From contig NZ_JAGLBC010000012.1 in the NCBI RefSeq assembly GCF_018260395.1, positions 1-33,477 on the forward strand: a stretch of DNA of 33,477 bases, read 5' to 3'. Shown piece after piece: positions 16,011 to 23,909 of the stretch. Below the pieces are notes generated by a model. That model saw only the letters and a program-made list of their open reading frames with translations. It was not told the DNA's origin and ran no database searches. This DNA comes from Psychrobacter sp. (GTDB lineage: Bacteria > Pseudomonadota > Gammaproteobacteria > Pseudomonadales > Moraxellaceae). The translations under genes and the position numbers were made by a program. Numbering within the stretch: the stretch's first letter is position 1; each line of letters begins with the position of its first letter.

Positions 16011-18788
16011 TTAGCCAGTATTGCGAAGACCTGCAGCTAACGCATTAATGCTACGAATTAGCGCGTCTTCAACTGCTAGACCGTTATTCTGTACAGCATA
16101 ACTATCTTGACCACGTAAACGCTTTAGAAGTTCTATTTGGATATAGTTTATGGGATCAAGGTAAGCGTTGCGCCACTCAAGAGAGTTTGCAAGCTCTTGT
16201 TGACCAGCTAATAAAGACTCTTGCTGTAGTAACGAATTAAGCTCTGATTGGGTGAGTTCATGCTCTTTAATGACGGCCTGCATGATTGTCTCTCGAAGGT
16301 TTTCATCATCACATAACTGACTATAAGCACGAGCAATATTCATCTCTGACTTAGTGAATGCCATCTCAATATTACTAATAAAGGCTTTAAAAAACGGCCA
16401 GTTATCACTCATTTCTTTCATTAAAGCTTCATCTTGTTTAACACTGTTCAAAGCTGTACCAACACCATACCAAGCAGGAAGCGTAAAACGTGCTAATGAC
16501 CAACCAAATACCCAAGGAATGGCTCGAATGGTCGCTTTACTAGGCAAGCCTTTTTTTCGATGAGCAGGTCGCGAGCCGATATTAAGTAGAGAAATTTCTT
16601 GGACAGGCGTTGCCTGCGAATAAAACTTATAAAAGTCTTCAGTATGATCGGTTAACTGACGATATTGATTTTCACCCGCTTGTGCCAATCTAGCGAACAA
16701 CGACTCATAATTTACCAACTGCTCAGGTTGATCCACAAACCGAGAAGAGCTTGCTTTGAGCGCTCCTGTTATGCCCATGGTCAGCTCGAACACAGCTGTA
16801 TCCGGATTAGCATATTTTGCATAAAGCACTTCGCCTTGCTCGGTAAACTTAATTTGACCCTTTAGAGTGCCTGCAGGTTGGGCAGCAATGGCTTGATGAG
16901 TTGAGCCACCCCCACGACTTACTGAGCCACCACGTCCATGGAATAGGCGAGTTTGGATGCCATATTTATCAGCAATAGTAGTAATGGTCTGCTGCGCACT
17001 ATAAAGCTGCCATGCGGATGTAATAATGCCACCATCTTTAGAAGAGTCTGAATAGCCGAGCATAATCTCTTGAGTATTATCAGTACTCTGTAACAACTGG
17101 CGATATAAGGGATTATCTAGTACAGCTGGCATAATGCTGTCGATATTCTTTAAATCTTCGATGGTTTCAAATAATGGAGCCACGGGTAGGGCGGCATATA
17201 ATTTACCCTCAGAATCAACACCTGACAACCCTGCAAAACGCATTAACAATAATACTTCTAATAATTGACTGGCGGTATTGGTCATTGAAATTATATAGCT
17301 ACCAAATGTTGCTTCGCCCACTAGTTTTCTTAACTTGGCTATGGAATTCATCAGCGCCAGTTGCTCACGTGTTTGCTCTGATAAATTGTCAGTATAAATA
17401 AGTGGAGCGCCTGGTTTTTGTAGCAATCGAGTTAGCCATTGCTGACGTTCTTCTTCACTAAGCTGACGATAATCGGGTAGATTTGAGGCACTATCAAAAA
17501 TATCAGCGATGACTTCACCATGGTATGCGGAGTCTTGACGGATGTCGAGTGACGCGAGATGGAAGCCACAAGTCTTCACCAAACGAATCATATCTAGTAA
17601 TAGCCCTTTAACGTGTGCCTCATCGTGAGTACTAACGCTTTTTCGAATCAGGCGCAGGTCATCGAGTAGACTCTCTGGACTGGTATAGGCATACCTGGTG
17701 GCTTTTAAATTTGCTCCTTGGCTCTGGATGTAGTCATTGGTCGCTGTCACCTTAGCTAAAATAAGAGACAGTAATCTACGATAAGGCTCGTGGTTATAAT
17801 CATCAGGATTATAATAAAAAACCTGCTCATCAAGCTCGGCATAGTCTGCTATACGTTGGTAGATTTCTGGTGAGATTTCAACAATTGTGTCGCTATGAAT
17901 CAATTCACGACGTAGCTTTTTTAACATGACACGGTAATGACGCAAAACGGTGTTGGCGTGCATTAATACTGCCATTTCTGTGGTTTCATGAGTGACAAAT
18001 GGGTTGCCATCCCTATCTCCTCCAATCCAAGAGCCGAATCGTAAGAAGGCAGGTAAAGGGTAATCAGATAGTTCAGGATAGATGTCGACAATAGCATTCT
18101 TTATATTGCGATACACTTGGGGTATTGCGGTAAATAAGCTGGCATCAAAATAGTGTAAGCCGTTATTAATCTCATCATATACTAGAGGCTTTCGGGTGCG
18201 TACTTCATCAGAGGACCACAGCAAATCAATGGTATCCGCTACTTTTTGTTTAGCATCTTTATAAGCTCGACTGCCTTCAGGAAGGTCATTTAAAATATTG
18301 GTATGAACATACAACGTCTGTAGTATATTCATGGTGGTACGGCGCCGAGCTTCAGTAGGGTGAGCGGTAAATACTGGTATAAATTTAAGCTGATCGATCA
18401 ACTCTTTAATCTGTTGGGCTTCGACATTACGTTGTTTACATTCTAATAAGGTGTGACGGAATGACCCTTCCCAAAACTGTGAAGATTGCTCTCTTAAAAC
18501 TCGGCGCTCTTCTCGCAATGCGTTCTCTTCAGTCAGATTGGCTAAGAAGAAATAAATCGAGAAGCCACGAATGACGTTTTGTAAAGTCTTATTGTCTAAA
18601 GAGGCTATAAGGTCTATAAGCTTTTGTTTATTTTCAGCATTAGGGGATCGACGTTCTTGAATAAATCCTTTACGCAAAGTTTCAATAGTATGAACTGTAT
18701 CATGTCCCGATTGCCGAGCTATCGCTTCGCCTAAAAATGATCCGAGTAATCTAACCTGTGAGCGCAATACGTCATTGTTTGATGGCAT
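16011..18788 (-). CDS. ppc: Phosphoenolpyruvate carboxylase
   Basis: Anaplerotic enzyme that carboxylates PEP with bicarbonate to oxaloacetate. Catalytic blocks are intact: the His in FTAHPTEARRRT (residue 143), GSWIGGDRDGNP, GYSDSSKDGG, and the glycine-rich loop FHGRGGSVSRGGG; the C-terminal motif ends in NTG as in bacterial PEPC. I use the ATG at 18788 (925 aa): AAGGA lies seven bases upstream, whereas the ATG at 18812 has no RBS. It is convergent with tsf and divergent from the EamA permease. Which effectors control it (acetyl-CoA, aspartate) cannot be read from the sequence. Confidence 0.97.
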   Translation of the reverse strand: MPSNNDVLRSQVRLLGSFLGEAIARQSGHDTVHTIETLRKGFIQERRSPNAENKQKLIDLIASLDNKTLQNVIRGFSIYFFLANLTEENALREERRVLREQSSQFWEGSFRHTLLECKQRNVEAQQIKELIDQLKFIPVFTAHPTEARRRTTMNILQTLYVHTNILNDLPEGSRAYKDAKQKVADTIDLLWSSDEVRTRKPLVYDEINNGLHYFDASLFTAIPQVYRNIKNAIVDIYPELSDYPLPAFLRFGSWIGGDRDGNPFVTHETTEMAVLMHANTVLRHYRVMLKKLRRELIHSDTIVEISPEIYQRIADYAELDEQVFYYNPDDYNHEPYRRLLSLILAKVTATNDYIQSQGANLKATRYAYTSPESLLDDLRLIRKSVSTHDEAHVKGLLLDMIRLVKTCGFHLASLDIRQDSAYHGEVIADIFDSASNLPDYRQLSEEERQQWLTRLLQKPGAPLIYTDNLSEQTREQLALMNSIAKLRKLVGEATFGSYIISMTNTASQLLEVLLLMRFAGLSGVDSEGKLYAALPVAPLFETIEDLKNIDSIMPAVLDNPLYRQLLQSTDNTQEIMLGYSDSSKDGGIITSAWQLYSAQQTITTIADKYGIQTRLFHGRGGSVSRGGGSTHQAIAAQPAGTLKGQIKFTEQGEVLYAKYANPDTAVFELTMGITGALKASSSRFVDQPEQLVNYESLFARLAQAGENQYRQLTDHTEDFYKFYSQATPVQEISLLNIGSRPAHRKKGLPSKATIRAIPWVFGWSLARFTLPAWYGVGTALNSVKQDEALMKEMSDNWPFFKAFISNIEMAFTKSEMNIARAYSQLCDDENLRETIMQAVIKEHELTQSELNSLLQQESLLAGQQELANSLEWRNAYLDPINYIQIELLKRLRGQDSYAVQNNGLAVEDALIRSINALAAGLRNTG

Positions 18789-18887
18789 TCTACTTTCCTT
18801 TATGTTTGGCATACATTAAAAGTTTATTAAACTAACTAGCTGAACAGTTAAATAGTTAAATTGCTGAATTATTGAATAATTTTGCGA

Positions 18888-18896
18888 TGCTATAAT
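18888..18896 (+). promoter_or_regulatory. Perfect extended -10 box in the ppc-EamA gap
   Basis: TGCTATAAT on the plus strand matches an extended -10 exactly, but the next plus-strand gene starts 370 bp later. No -35 match. The rest of the 453-bp gap (18813-19265) is AT-rich; I see no open reading frame of note and no strong hairpin. It could drive the permease gene with a long leader, a small RNA, or nothing. Confidence 0.3.
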
Positions 18897-19265
18897 TAAT
18901 TATGATCAGTTGTTTTACTATTTTGACACTGCGAAATGGTCAGGTTTAGGTCTAAGGCTAAGATTAAGGCTCTGAGTATAATCAAGTTAATAGAAATAAA
19001 GCTAAAATCTTATAAAAATGAAGGATTAACTCCACTATTAAAAACTTTACAGAGTTTTGACGCTTAAAACAATAGTAAAATGCCAAGCCAAACTAATCAA
19101 TCTAGCTTGTCTGATTAGCTATTACTAAGATAATTGACTCTAAAATAGTCTTAACTTAGTGTTTTATACTAATAATGGGCGATAATAGTTATGGTTTTAA
19201 ATATTAAAACGCATGGTCAAAAGCCACTTATTCTTATGATAAATATATGATCAGGTTTATTAATA

Positions 19266-20216
19266 ATGCAGCAAAAGAATAATTCTCAGCTACCCGCTAT
19301 AGGGCTGATCATTGGGTGTATTATATTTGGGTTGGGCAGTCTTATTGTTGCTCATGTAGAGGTGGGTGGCTATGCCATGGCCTTTTGGCGATTGCTAATA
19401 TCAGGTATAGTATTTAGCGTGCTAGCCAAAGTTTTTAGTCAAAAGATGCCCAGTCAAAATGAAAACAGTAAAAGCAATACAGCATACGGTTATGCACTAT
19501 TGTCCGGTGCTTTTTTAGGTTTTGATTTGGCATTATGGCATGAGAGTATCTATGCTGTAGGGCCTGGCATATCTACCTTATTAAACAGCTTGCAGATATT
19601 CTTTTTGGCAGCATTGGGTTTTATAATATTCAAAGAGCGTCAAACGATATTACAGCTGATAAGCTTGGTCATCGCTTTGGTAGGTGTGGTACTTATTGCC
19701 AGTCCAGAGTTTGCTAACAACACCCATGCCGCCTACGGTTTTATTACTGGTATCGTTTCTGCCAGTATGTTAGCGGCCGCAATGACCTTTATTCGCTTAA
19801 CCCATCAAGCTTTACCGACATCAATATTTCTGCTGATGCAGCGCATTAGTTTGGGGGGTAGCTTGGCCATGCTAATACCTATGCTCTTATTCGATCAAGG
19901 TCAAATATGGCCAAACTCGCTATCAGAATGGGGCTGGATAATGGTATACGGTACCGTAATGCAGTGTTTGGCATGGGGTTTAATAGCTTACTCAATACCT
20001 AATCTATCACTGGCATTAACGGGTTTACTGCTATTGACTGAACCTGTCGCCGCTTTATTTATTGATTATTTTTGGTTAGAAAAACCCATAAATTTTTTAC
20101 AATGGTCAGGCGCAGGTTTGACAATGTTGGCCATTTATTTAGGGTCAATTAAACCAAAATCTTATAATCAGTTACGTCGTTATCGATTCTTCTCAAGGTT
20201 TTATCGACGCAGATAA
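19266..20216 (+). CDS. EamA/DMT family inner-membrane permease
   Basis: Drug/metabolite transporter superfamily protein of 316 aa with two EamA repeats and about ten hydrophobic helices: the first repeat at about 8-150, beginning PAIGLIIGCIIFGLGSLIVA, and the second at about 155-300. The residues FDLALWHESIYAVGPGISTL and ERQTILQLISLVIALVGVVL are typical of the first repeat's end. The C-terminus is basic (RRYRFFSRFYRRR), consistent with a cytosolic end. Such proteins usually export amino acids or metabolites, but the substrate cannot be told. The RBS is weak. It converges with the thioredoxin-like gene with only 21 bp between them. Confidence 0.85.
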   Translation: MQQKNNSQLPAIGLIIGCIIFGLGSLIVAHVEVGGYAMAFWRLLISGIVFSVLAKVFSQKMPSQNENSKSNTAYGYALLSGAFLGFDLALWHESIYAVGPGISTLLNSLQIFFLAALGFIIFKERQTILQLISLVIALVGVVLIASPEFANNTHAAYGFITGIVSASMLAAAMTFIRLTHQALPTSIFLLMQRISLGGSLAMLIPMLLFDQGQIWPNSLSEWGWIMVYGTVMQCLAWGLIAYSIPNLSLALTGLLLLTEPVAALFIDYFWLEKPINFLQWSGAGLTMLAIYLGSIKPKSYNQLRRYRFFSRFYRRR

Positions 20217-20237
20217 AGCCTAAACTATCAATCTATA

Positions 20238-20828
20238 TTAAATTAAGGCGGACAACCAAAGTCTTACTCTAAGCGACCATTCAGGTTGTATACCTGTTAA
20301 TCCTTGCTTCATTTCACCGTCTTTGATGATTACATAAGAAGGGGTGACCTGACCCTTCCAGTCTCCAAAAATTTTACCAGATTCATCATTAATGGTGATA
20401 AATGAATAGCCATGCTCGTCCATAAATTTAGCAATATCATGATTGCTACCAGACTGTGTCGCTATGGAGATAACAGAATAAGAACCAGATGTGGCCAAAT
20501 TATTAACTTTTGGGGAGGTGGTACTACAGATAGCACACCAAGTTCCCCAAAAGTAAACCAATACAGGTGACTGATGGCTTAAAGCTTCAATATCCACCAT
20601 TTGACCATGATAATCTGCTAACTGTAAGTCAGGATTGGCCGGCATGATAGGTTGTCGCCACCAGTTAATGACAGTGTAGATCGCGGTAAATATTACTAAG
20701 TACTTAAGCGCAGAGAATAACCAAGACAGGGGTCTTGTGTTAAGTTTTCTATGAGATTTCCTATGAGATTTTACAGATTCTGAACTAAGTGCTTGATGAT
20801 GATGCTTAGTATGTTTAGGGTCATCCAA
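20238..20828 (-). CDS. Membrane-anchored thioredoxin-fold protein disulfide oxidoreductase (ScsD/TlpA-like)
   Basis: Periplasmic-facing thiol-disulfide protein of 196 aa. A His-rich, basic cytosolic N-terminus is followed by one membrane helix (about 35-56) and a TlpA-like thioredoxin domain with WCAIC at 97-101 and the cis-Pro loop TPSYVI. It resembles ScsD-type protein disulfide oxidoreductases; the partner is unknown and no ccm or scs genes lie nearby. The start is TTG: an AGGA lies about nine bases upstream, a stop codon in frame precedes it, and the first internal ATG would remove the membrane helix. Confidence 0.82.
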   Translation of the reverse strand: MDDPKHTKHHHQALSSESVKSHRKSHRKLNTRPLSWLFSALKYLVIFTAIYTVINWWRQPIMPANPDLQLADYHGQMVDIEALSHQSPVLVYFWGTWCAICSTTSPKVNNLATSGSYSVISIATQSGSNHDIAKFMDEHGYSFITINDESGKIFGDWKGQVTPSYVIIKDGEMKQGLTGIQPEWSLRVRLWLSALI

Positions 20829-20867
20829 TGGTTTTTATCCTGTATCGTAACGAATTATTAGTAAAGA

Positions 20868-20896
20868 AAAGACTAAGTTTTGACAACTCAGTCTTT
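20868..20896 (-). terminator. Terminator between the GNAT-nitrilase gene and the thioredoxin-like gene
   Basis: AAAGACT and AGTCTTT pair, with an inner AGTT/AACT stem separated by one mismatch and a 5-nt loop. On the minus strand the hairpin is followed by TCTTTAC; on the plus strand by GTTTTT. It lies about 95 bp after the fusion gene and 40 bp before the thioredoxin-like start, so the two are probably separate units. Confidence 0.55.
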
Positions 20897-20991
20897 GTTT
20901 TTACTATAGGTTAAAAGCGCTTAGATTTTCACGGGCTAAGGTTCTTAAGGGCTTAGACCTTAAAGGGTTGAGATTATAAGATAATTTCAAT

Positions 20992-22629
20992 TTAAAAGGG
21001 CTTAGTGGCTCTATCATGAAGGGGTACACCGTCCATTACGCTATGTGAGTTTTCCCTAAGTTCTTCAGGCGAGCTGTTTTCTACCGACTTTTTGGCTTTT
21101 TTCTTCCATTTTAAGGTAAAAATATCTTCACGACGGTCTTTTAAGTTGTTGACTGAGCCTTCGTTACGCACATGGATGAGTTTGTCTAAATCTAAGTCTG
21201 AGAAGAAGACCATTTCAGTATTTGCCGTGGTTTCTGCCATAATACCATCATGTGGGAAAGCAAAATCAGAGGGTGAGAACACTGAAGATTGTGCATATTG
21301 AATGTCTAAACTCTCAACTTGCGGTAAGTTGCCTACTGAGCCACATATCATCACATAGCACTCGTTCTCAATAGCGCGAGCTTGAGCACAATGACGCACA
21401 CGCAAGTAGCCATTTTTGGTATCGGTCCAGAAAGGAACGAACAAGATATCCATGTCCTCTAACGCCAATAAACGAGCAAGCTCGGGGAACTCTACATCGT
21501 AACAAATTAAAATTCCAATACGACCTGCATCCGTATCAAATACTTGTACTTTATTGCCACCTTCGATTACCCAAGCACTGCGCTCATGCGGGGTAATATG
21601 AATCTTACGCTGTTCTTCAACAGTACCGTCACGGCGGCATAGGTAGCTGACGTTATAAAGCACTTCTTCGTTTTCATCAAACAAAGGCATAGAGCCAGTA
21701 ATGACGTTCACATTATAACTAACCGCTAGATTTGAGATTTCATTTTTGAACCATTCGGTATAGTCGGCAAGAAAACGAATAGCAATGTTTTGATCAGTGG
21801 ATTCACACAGTCCCATTAATGGCGCATTAAAAAATTCTGGCAGGCAAGCAAAATCCGCATTGTAATCTGCCATAATATCAACGAAAAATTCAACCTGCTG
21901 TAACAACTCCTCAGGCGACTCAACTGCCCGCATTTGCCATTGAATACCGCCAATACGTACATCGGTTTTACGCGCATTAGGCTTATAGTCCTGAGGTTCA
22001 TAATAAATGTTTGCCCACTCTAATAAGGTGGCAAATCCTTTAGATTGCTTATCATCTGGCAAATATGCTGACAATATACGTTTAACGATAAATCCGTTAG
22101 ATAGTTGAAACGATAAAATGGGGTCGTATATTTCTCGTGCCTCAACAGCATCAATAAACTCACCGGGTGTCATGTCTTGATAGCTATGATATTTAGGGAT
22201 ACGGCCACCCGCTAAAATCGCCCTAAAGTTCATCTGACGACACAACTCTTTACGGGCATCATAAAGACGACGGCCTAAACGATAGCCTCGATAATCAGGG
22301 TCGATAAGGGCATCTATACCATATAATGCATCACCATTAGGGTCATCTTTAATGATTTCACGTTGACCTAGTAAGTCATCATAGGTATGAGGGTTTGAGA
22401 ATCTTTGATAGTTTACACGCATGGTCAGGACCATACCGATTAATTTATCGTGATCAAATAGGGCAATCTGACCTTCTGGAAAAGAATCAATTAAAGCATT
22501 CACTGTTGTTTTTGACCAAGCCCCTCCTAAGTTAACATACACGCGGTCCATTAATCTCTTTAATTGAGGATAATCTTTTTTCTTGATTTCAGCTATTTTT
22601 AGGTGAAAGTCTTCAGTCTTTTTAGTCAT
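20992..22629 (-). CDS. GNAT acetyltransferase-nitrilase (carbon-nitrogen hydrolase) fusion protein
   Basis: Two-domain protein of 545 aa. The N-terminal half (about 8-200) is a GNAT acetyltransferase with the acetyl-CoA loop DYRGYRLGRRLYDAR; the C-terminal half (about 222-510) is a nitrilase-superfamily amidohydrolase with Glu265 (CLPEFFNAP), Lys342 (EEQRKIHITPHERS) and Cys376 (GILICYDVEFPELARLL) as the catalytic triad. This fusion is a known family in bacteria, but its substrate is not established; an amide or omega-amide is likely. The tail (about 515-545) is charged and probably disordered. It is divergent from the BLUF gene. Confidence 0.9.
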   Translation of the reverse strand: MTKKTEDFHLKIAEIKKKDYPQLKRLMDRVYVNLGGAWSKTTVNALIDSFPEGQIALFDHDKLIGMVLTMRVNYQRFSNPHTYDDLLGQREIIKDDPNGDALYGIDALIDPDYRGYRLGRRLYDARKELCRQMNFRAILAGGRIPKYHSYQDMTPGEFIDAVEAREIYDPILSFQLSNGFIVKRILSAYLPDDKQSKGFATLLEWANIYYEPQDYKPNARKTDVRIGGIQWQMRAVESPEELLQQVEFFVDIMADYNADFACLPEFFNAPLMGLCESTDQNIAIRFLADYTEWFKNEISNLAVSYNVNVITGSMPLFDENEEVLYNVSYLCRRDGTVEEQRKIHITPHERSAWVIEGGNKVQVFDTDAGRIGILICYDVEFPELARLLALEDMDILFVPFWTDTKNGYLRVRHCAQARAIENECYVMICGSVGNLPQVESLDIQYAQSSVFSPSDFAFPHDGIMAETTANTEMVFFSDLDLDKLIHVRNEGSVNNLKDRREDIFTLKWKKKAKKSVENSSPEELRENSHSVMDGVPLHDRATKPF

Positions 22630-22923
22630 GTGGATACTCGTAATATGAAAAAAACCTCATTAAAAAAATATTTTTATAAGGCGTTTATAGTGAGTTATAG
22701 AGTTATTAATCGATGAATTAAAGCTTTTTTGGCAATTAAACCTATTTTATAGCAACTGATAAAAGCTTAGAACCATTAATTGTAACGTATTGATTTAGTT
22801 TAAAATTTAGATTCTATATCATAATAATTATAATTTAATAAACAATTGAAGTTAAATACATTATTTAGTTTGTTAAATACTATATAAAGATGGTAATTTA
22901 TTGTACTATTAGCATTAAATAAT

Positions 22924-22970
22924 GTATGTCTACTATAAAGATGTTTTGGTTTCAAAACTGTGAGACATAC
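22924..22970 (+). promoter_or_regulatory. Nested stem-loop in the leader of the BLUF gene
   Basis: The outer arms GTATGTCT (22924-22931) and AGACATAC (22963-22970) pair perfectly over 8 bp; the inner arms GTTTTG (22943-22948) and CAAAAC (22953-22958) pair around GTTT. The outer arm ends one base before the RBS AAGGA. It could be a cis-acting RNA or a protein-binding dyad. TATAAA at 22883-22888 could be the -10. The rest of the 355-bp gap (22630-22984) is AT-rich with nothing else clear. Confidence 0.55.
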
Positions 22971-22984
22971 TAAGGACAATGAAT

Positions 22985-23626
22985 ATGCCTCTCTATGATA
23001 ACAATACAGTAAATATACTTAATAAAATTAAGGATGAGGATCTAATTCGCTTTGTTTACTATAGTAAATTAACTTTGAAAAGTCGTTTTAAACCTTCTAT
23101 ATTTCATTCTTTAGAACGCGATGCCCGTAAGTTTAATAAAAGCAATGGTATTACAGGTACGCTATGCTATGGAAGTGGGTTTTTTTTACAATGTCTTGAA
23201 GGCAAGAAAAAATTATTACTTCCTTTGGTTCAAGCTATTTTCGATGATACCCGTCATGAAAATACACAAATTATGCTTATAAAACCAATTCAAGTTCGTA
23301 ACTTTGATAATTGGGGTATGCGCTTGATGTTTTTAGAGCGCTGGTTATGGTCACCTGAGACAAAGAAGCAAGCAGATACTTTATCAAAGTTCTTGCCCTT
23401 TAGACCCTATAAATGGAACACTAATGAAACTGAAGAGTTTTTGCAGGCCATTCAAAAAATTGAAACACCGCCTCATATAAAACAATCTGGTATTACATTA
23501 AATGCTTTGGGAAACATGACCCGTCATATAGTAGGACCTCACCAAGCTTTTATTTTGGTGCAGGGGGTGCTGAGCGTATTTGTCATAATTGCCATAGTTT
23601 TACTAATGCAAGTTCCTTATTACTAA
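22985..23626 (+). CDS. BLUF-domain blue-light sensor with C-terminal membrane helix
   Basis: Flavin-binding photoreceptor. The N-terminal 125 residues form a BLUF domain: Tyr25 (FVYYSKL), Asn51 (FNKSNGITGTL), Gln69 (FFLQCLEG), and Trp110 with Met112 (NWGMRL) match the residues of the light-induced hydrogen-bond switch. After a linker (about 125-185) a single hydrophobic helix follows (about 187-209, AFILVQGVLSVFVIIAIVLL), so the sensor is probably membrane-bound. No EAL, GGDEF or cyclase domain is present, so output must be by protein contact. I prefer the ATG at 22985 (213 aa), eight bases from AAGGA; an ATG at 22979 is only two bases away. Related short BLUF proteins occur in Acinetobacter (BlsA), without this helix. 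Confidence 0.88.
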   Translation: MPLYDNNTVNILNKIKDEDLIRFVYYSKLTLKSRFKPSIFHSLERDARKFNKSNGITGTLCYGSGFFLQCLEGKKKLLLPLVQAIFDDTRHENTQIMLIKPIQVRNFDNWGMRLMFLERWLWSPETKKQADTLSKFLPFRPYKWNTNETEEFLQAIQKIETPPHIKQSGITLNALGNMTRHIVGPHQAFILVQGVLSVFVIIAIVLLMQVPYY

Positions 23627-23816
23627 TAGGAGTTTCTGCAACTGTTATTTCTATGTAATTCGTTAAACTGTAAATGTTGAGATAAAAACTATAAATATTT
23701 ATATAAACCTTAACTGCAATAAATTATTTAACTATATAACTTATCTCCACTTATATAGCGATTTATATTAGTGCTAATATATTTAAGCACCAAAATGCCT
23801 CCGCTTGTACAAAAAA

Positions 23817-23837
23817 ACGCCAAATAGGCGTCTTTTT
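23817..23837. terminator. Bidirectional terminator between the BLUF and D-2-hydroxyglutarate dehydrogenase genes
   Basis: ACGCC and GGCGT pair around AAATA. Read on the minus strand the hairpin runs into seven T residues (from the A-run at 23811-23817), which suits the dehydrogenase gene; on the plus strand it is followed by CTTTTT, which suits the BLUF gene about 190 bp upstream. The rest of 23627-23909 is AT-rich without genes. Confidence 0.75.
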
Positions 23838-23909
23838 ATCGTCTCGATATGCGCATCTATTTGATATGCATTTTTAATAGATATGTACTTTTAAAAGATA
23901 TATGAACTC

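Noticed and set aside
20905..20985. Imperfect GGGCTTAGA/CCTTAA repeats after the GNAT-nitrilase gene
   Set aside because: Only partial matches over about 20 bp; could be chance.
23838..23905. Repeated GATATGCAT/GATATGTAC/GATATATGA words downstream of the BLUF gene
   Set aside because: Too short and degenerate in AT-rich sequence to call a repeat or site.
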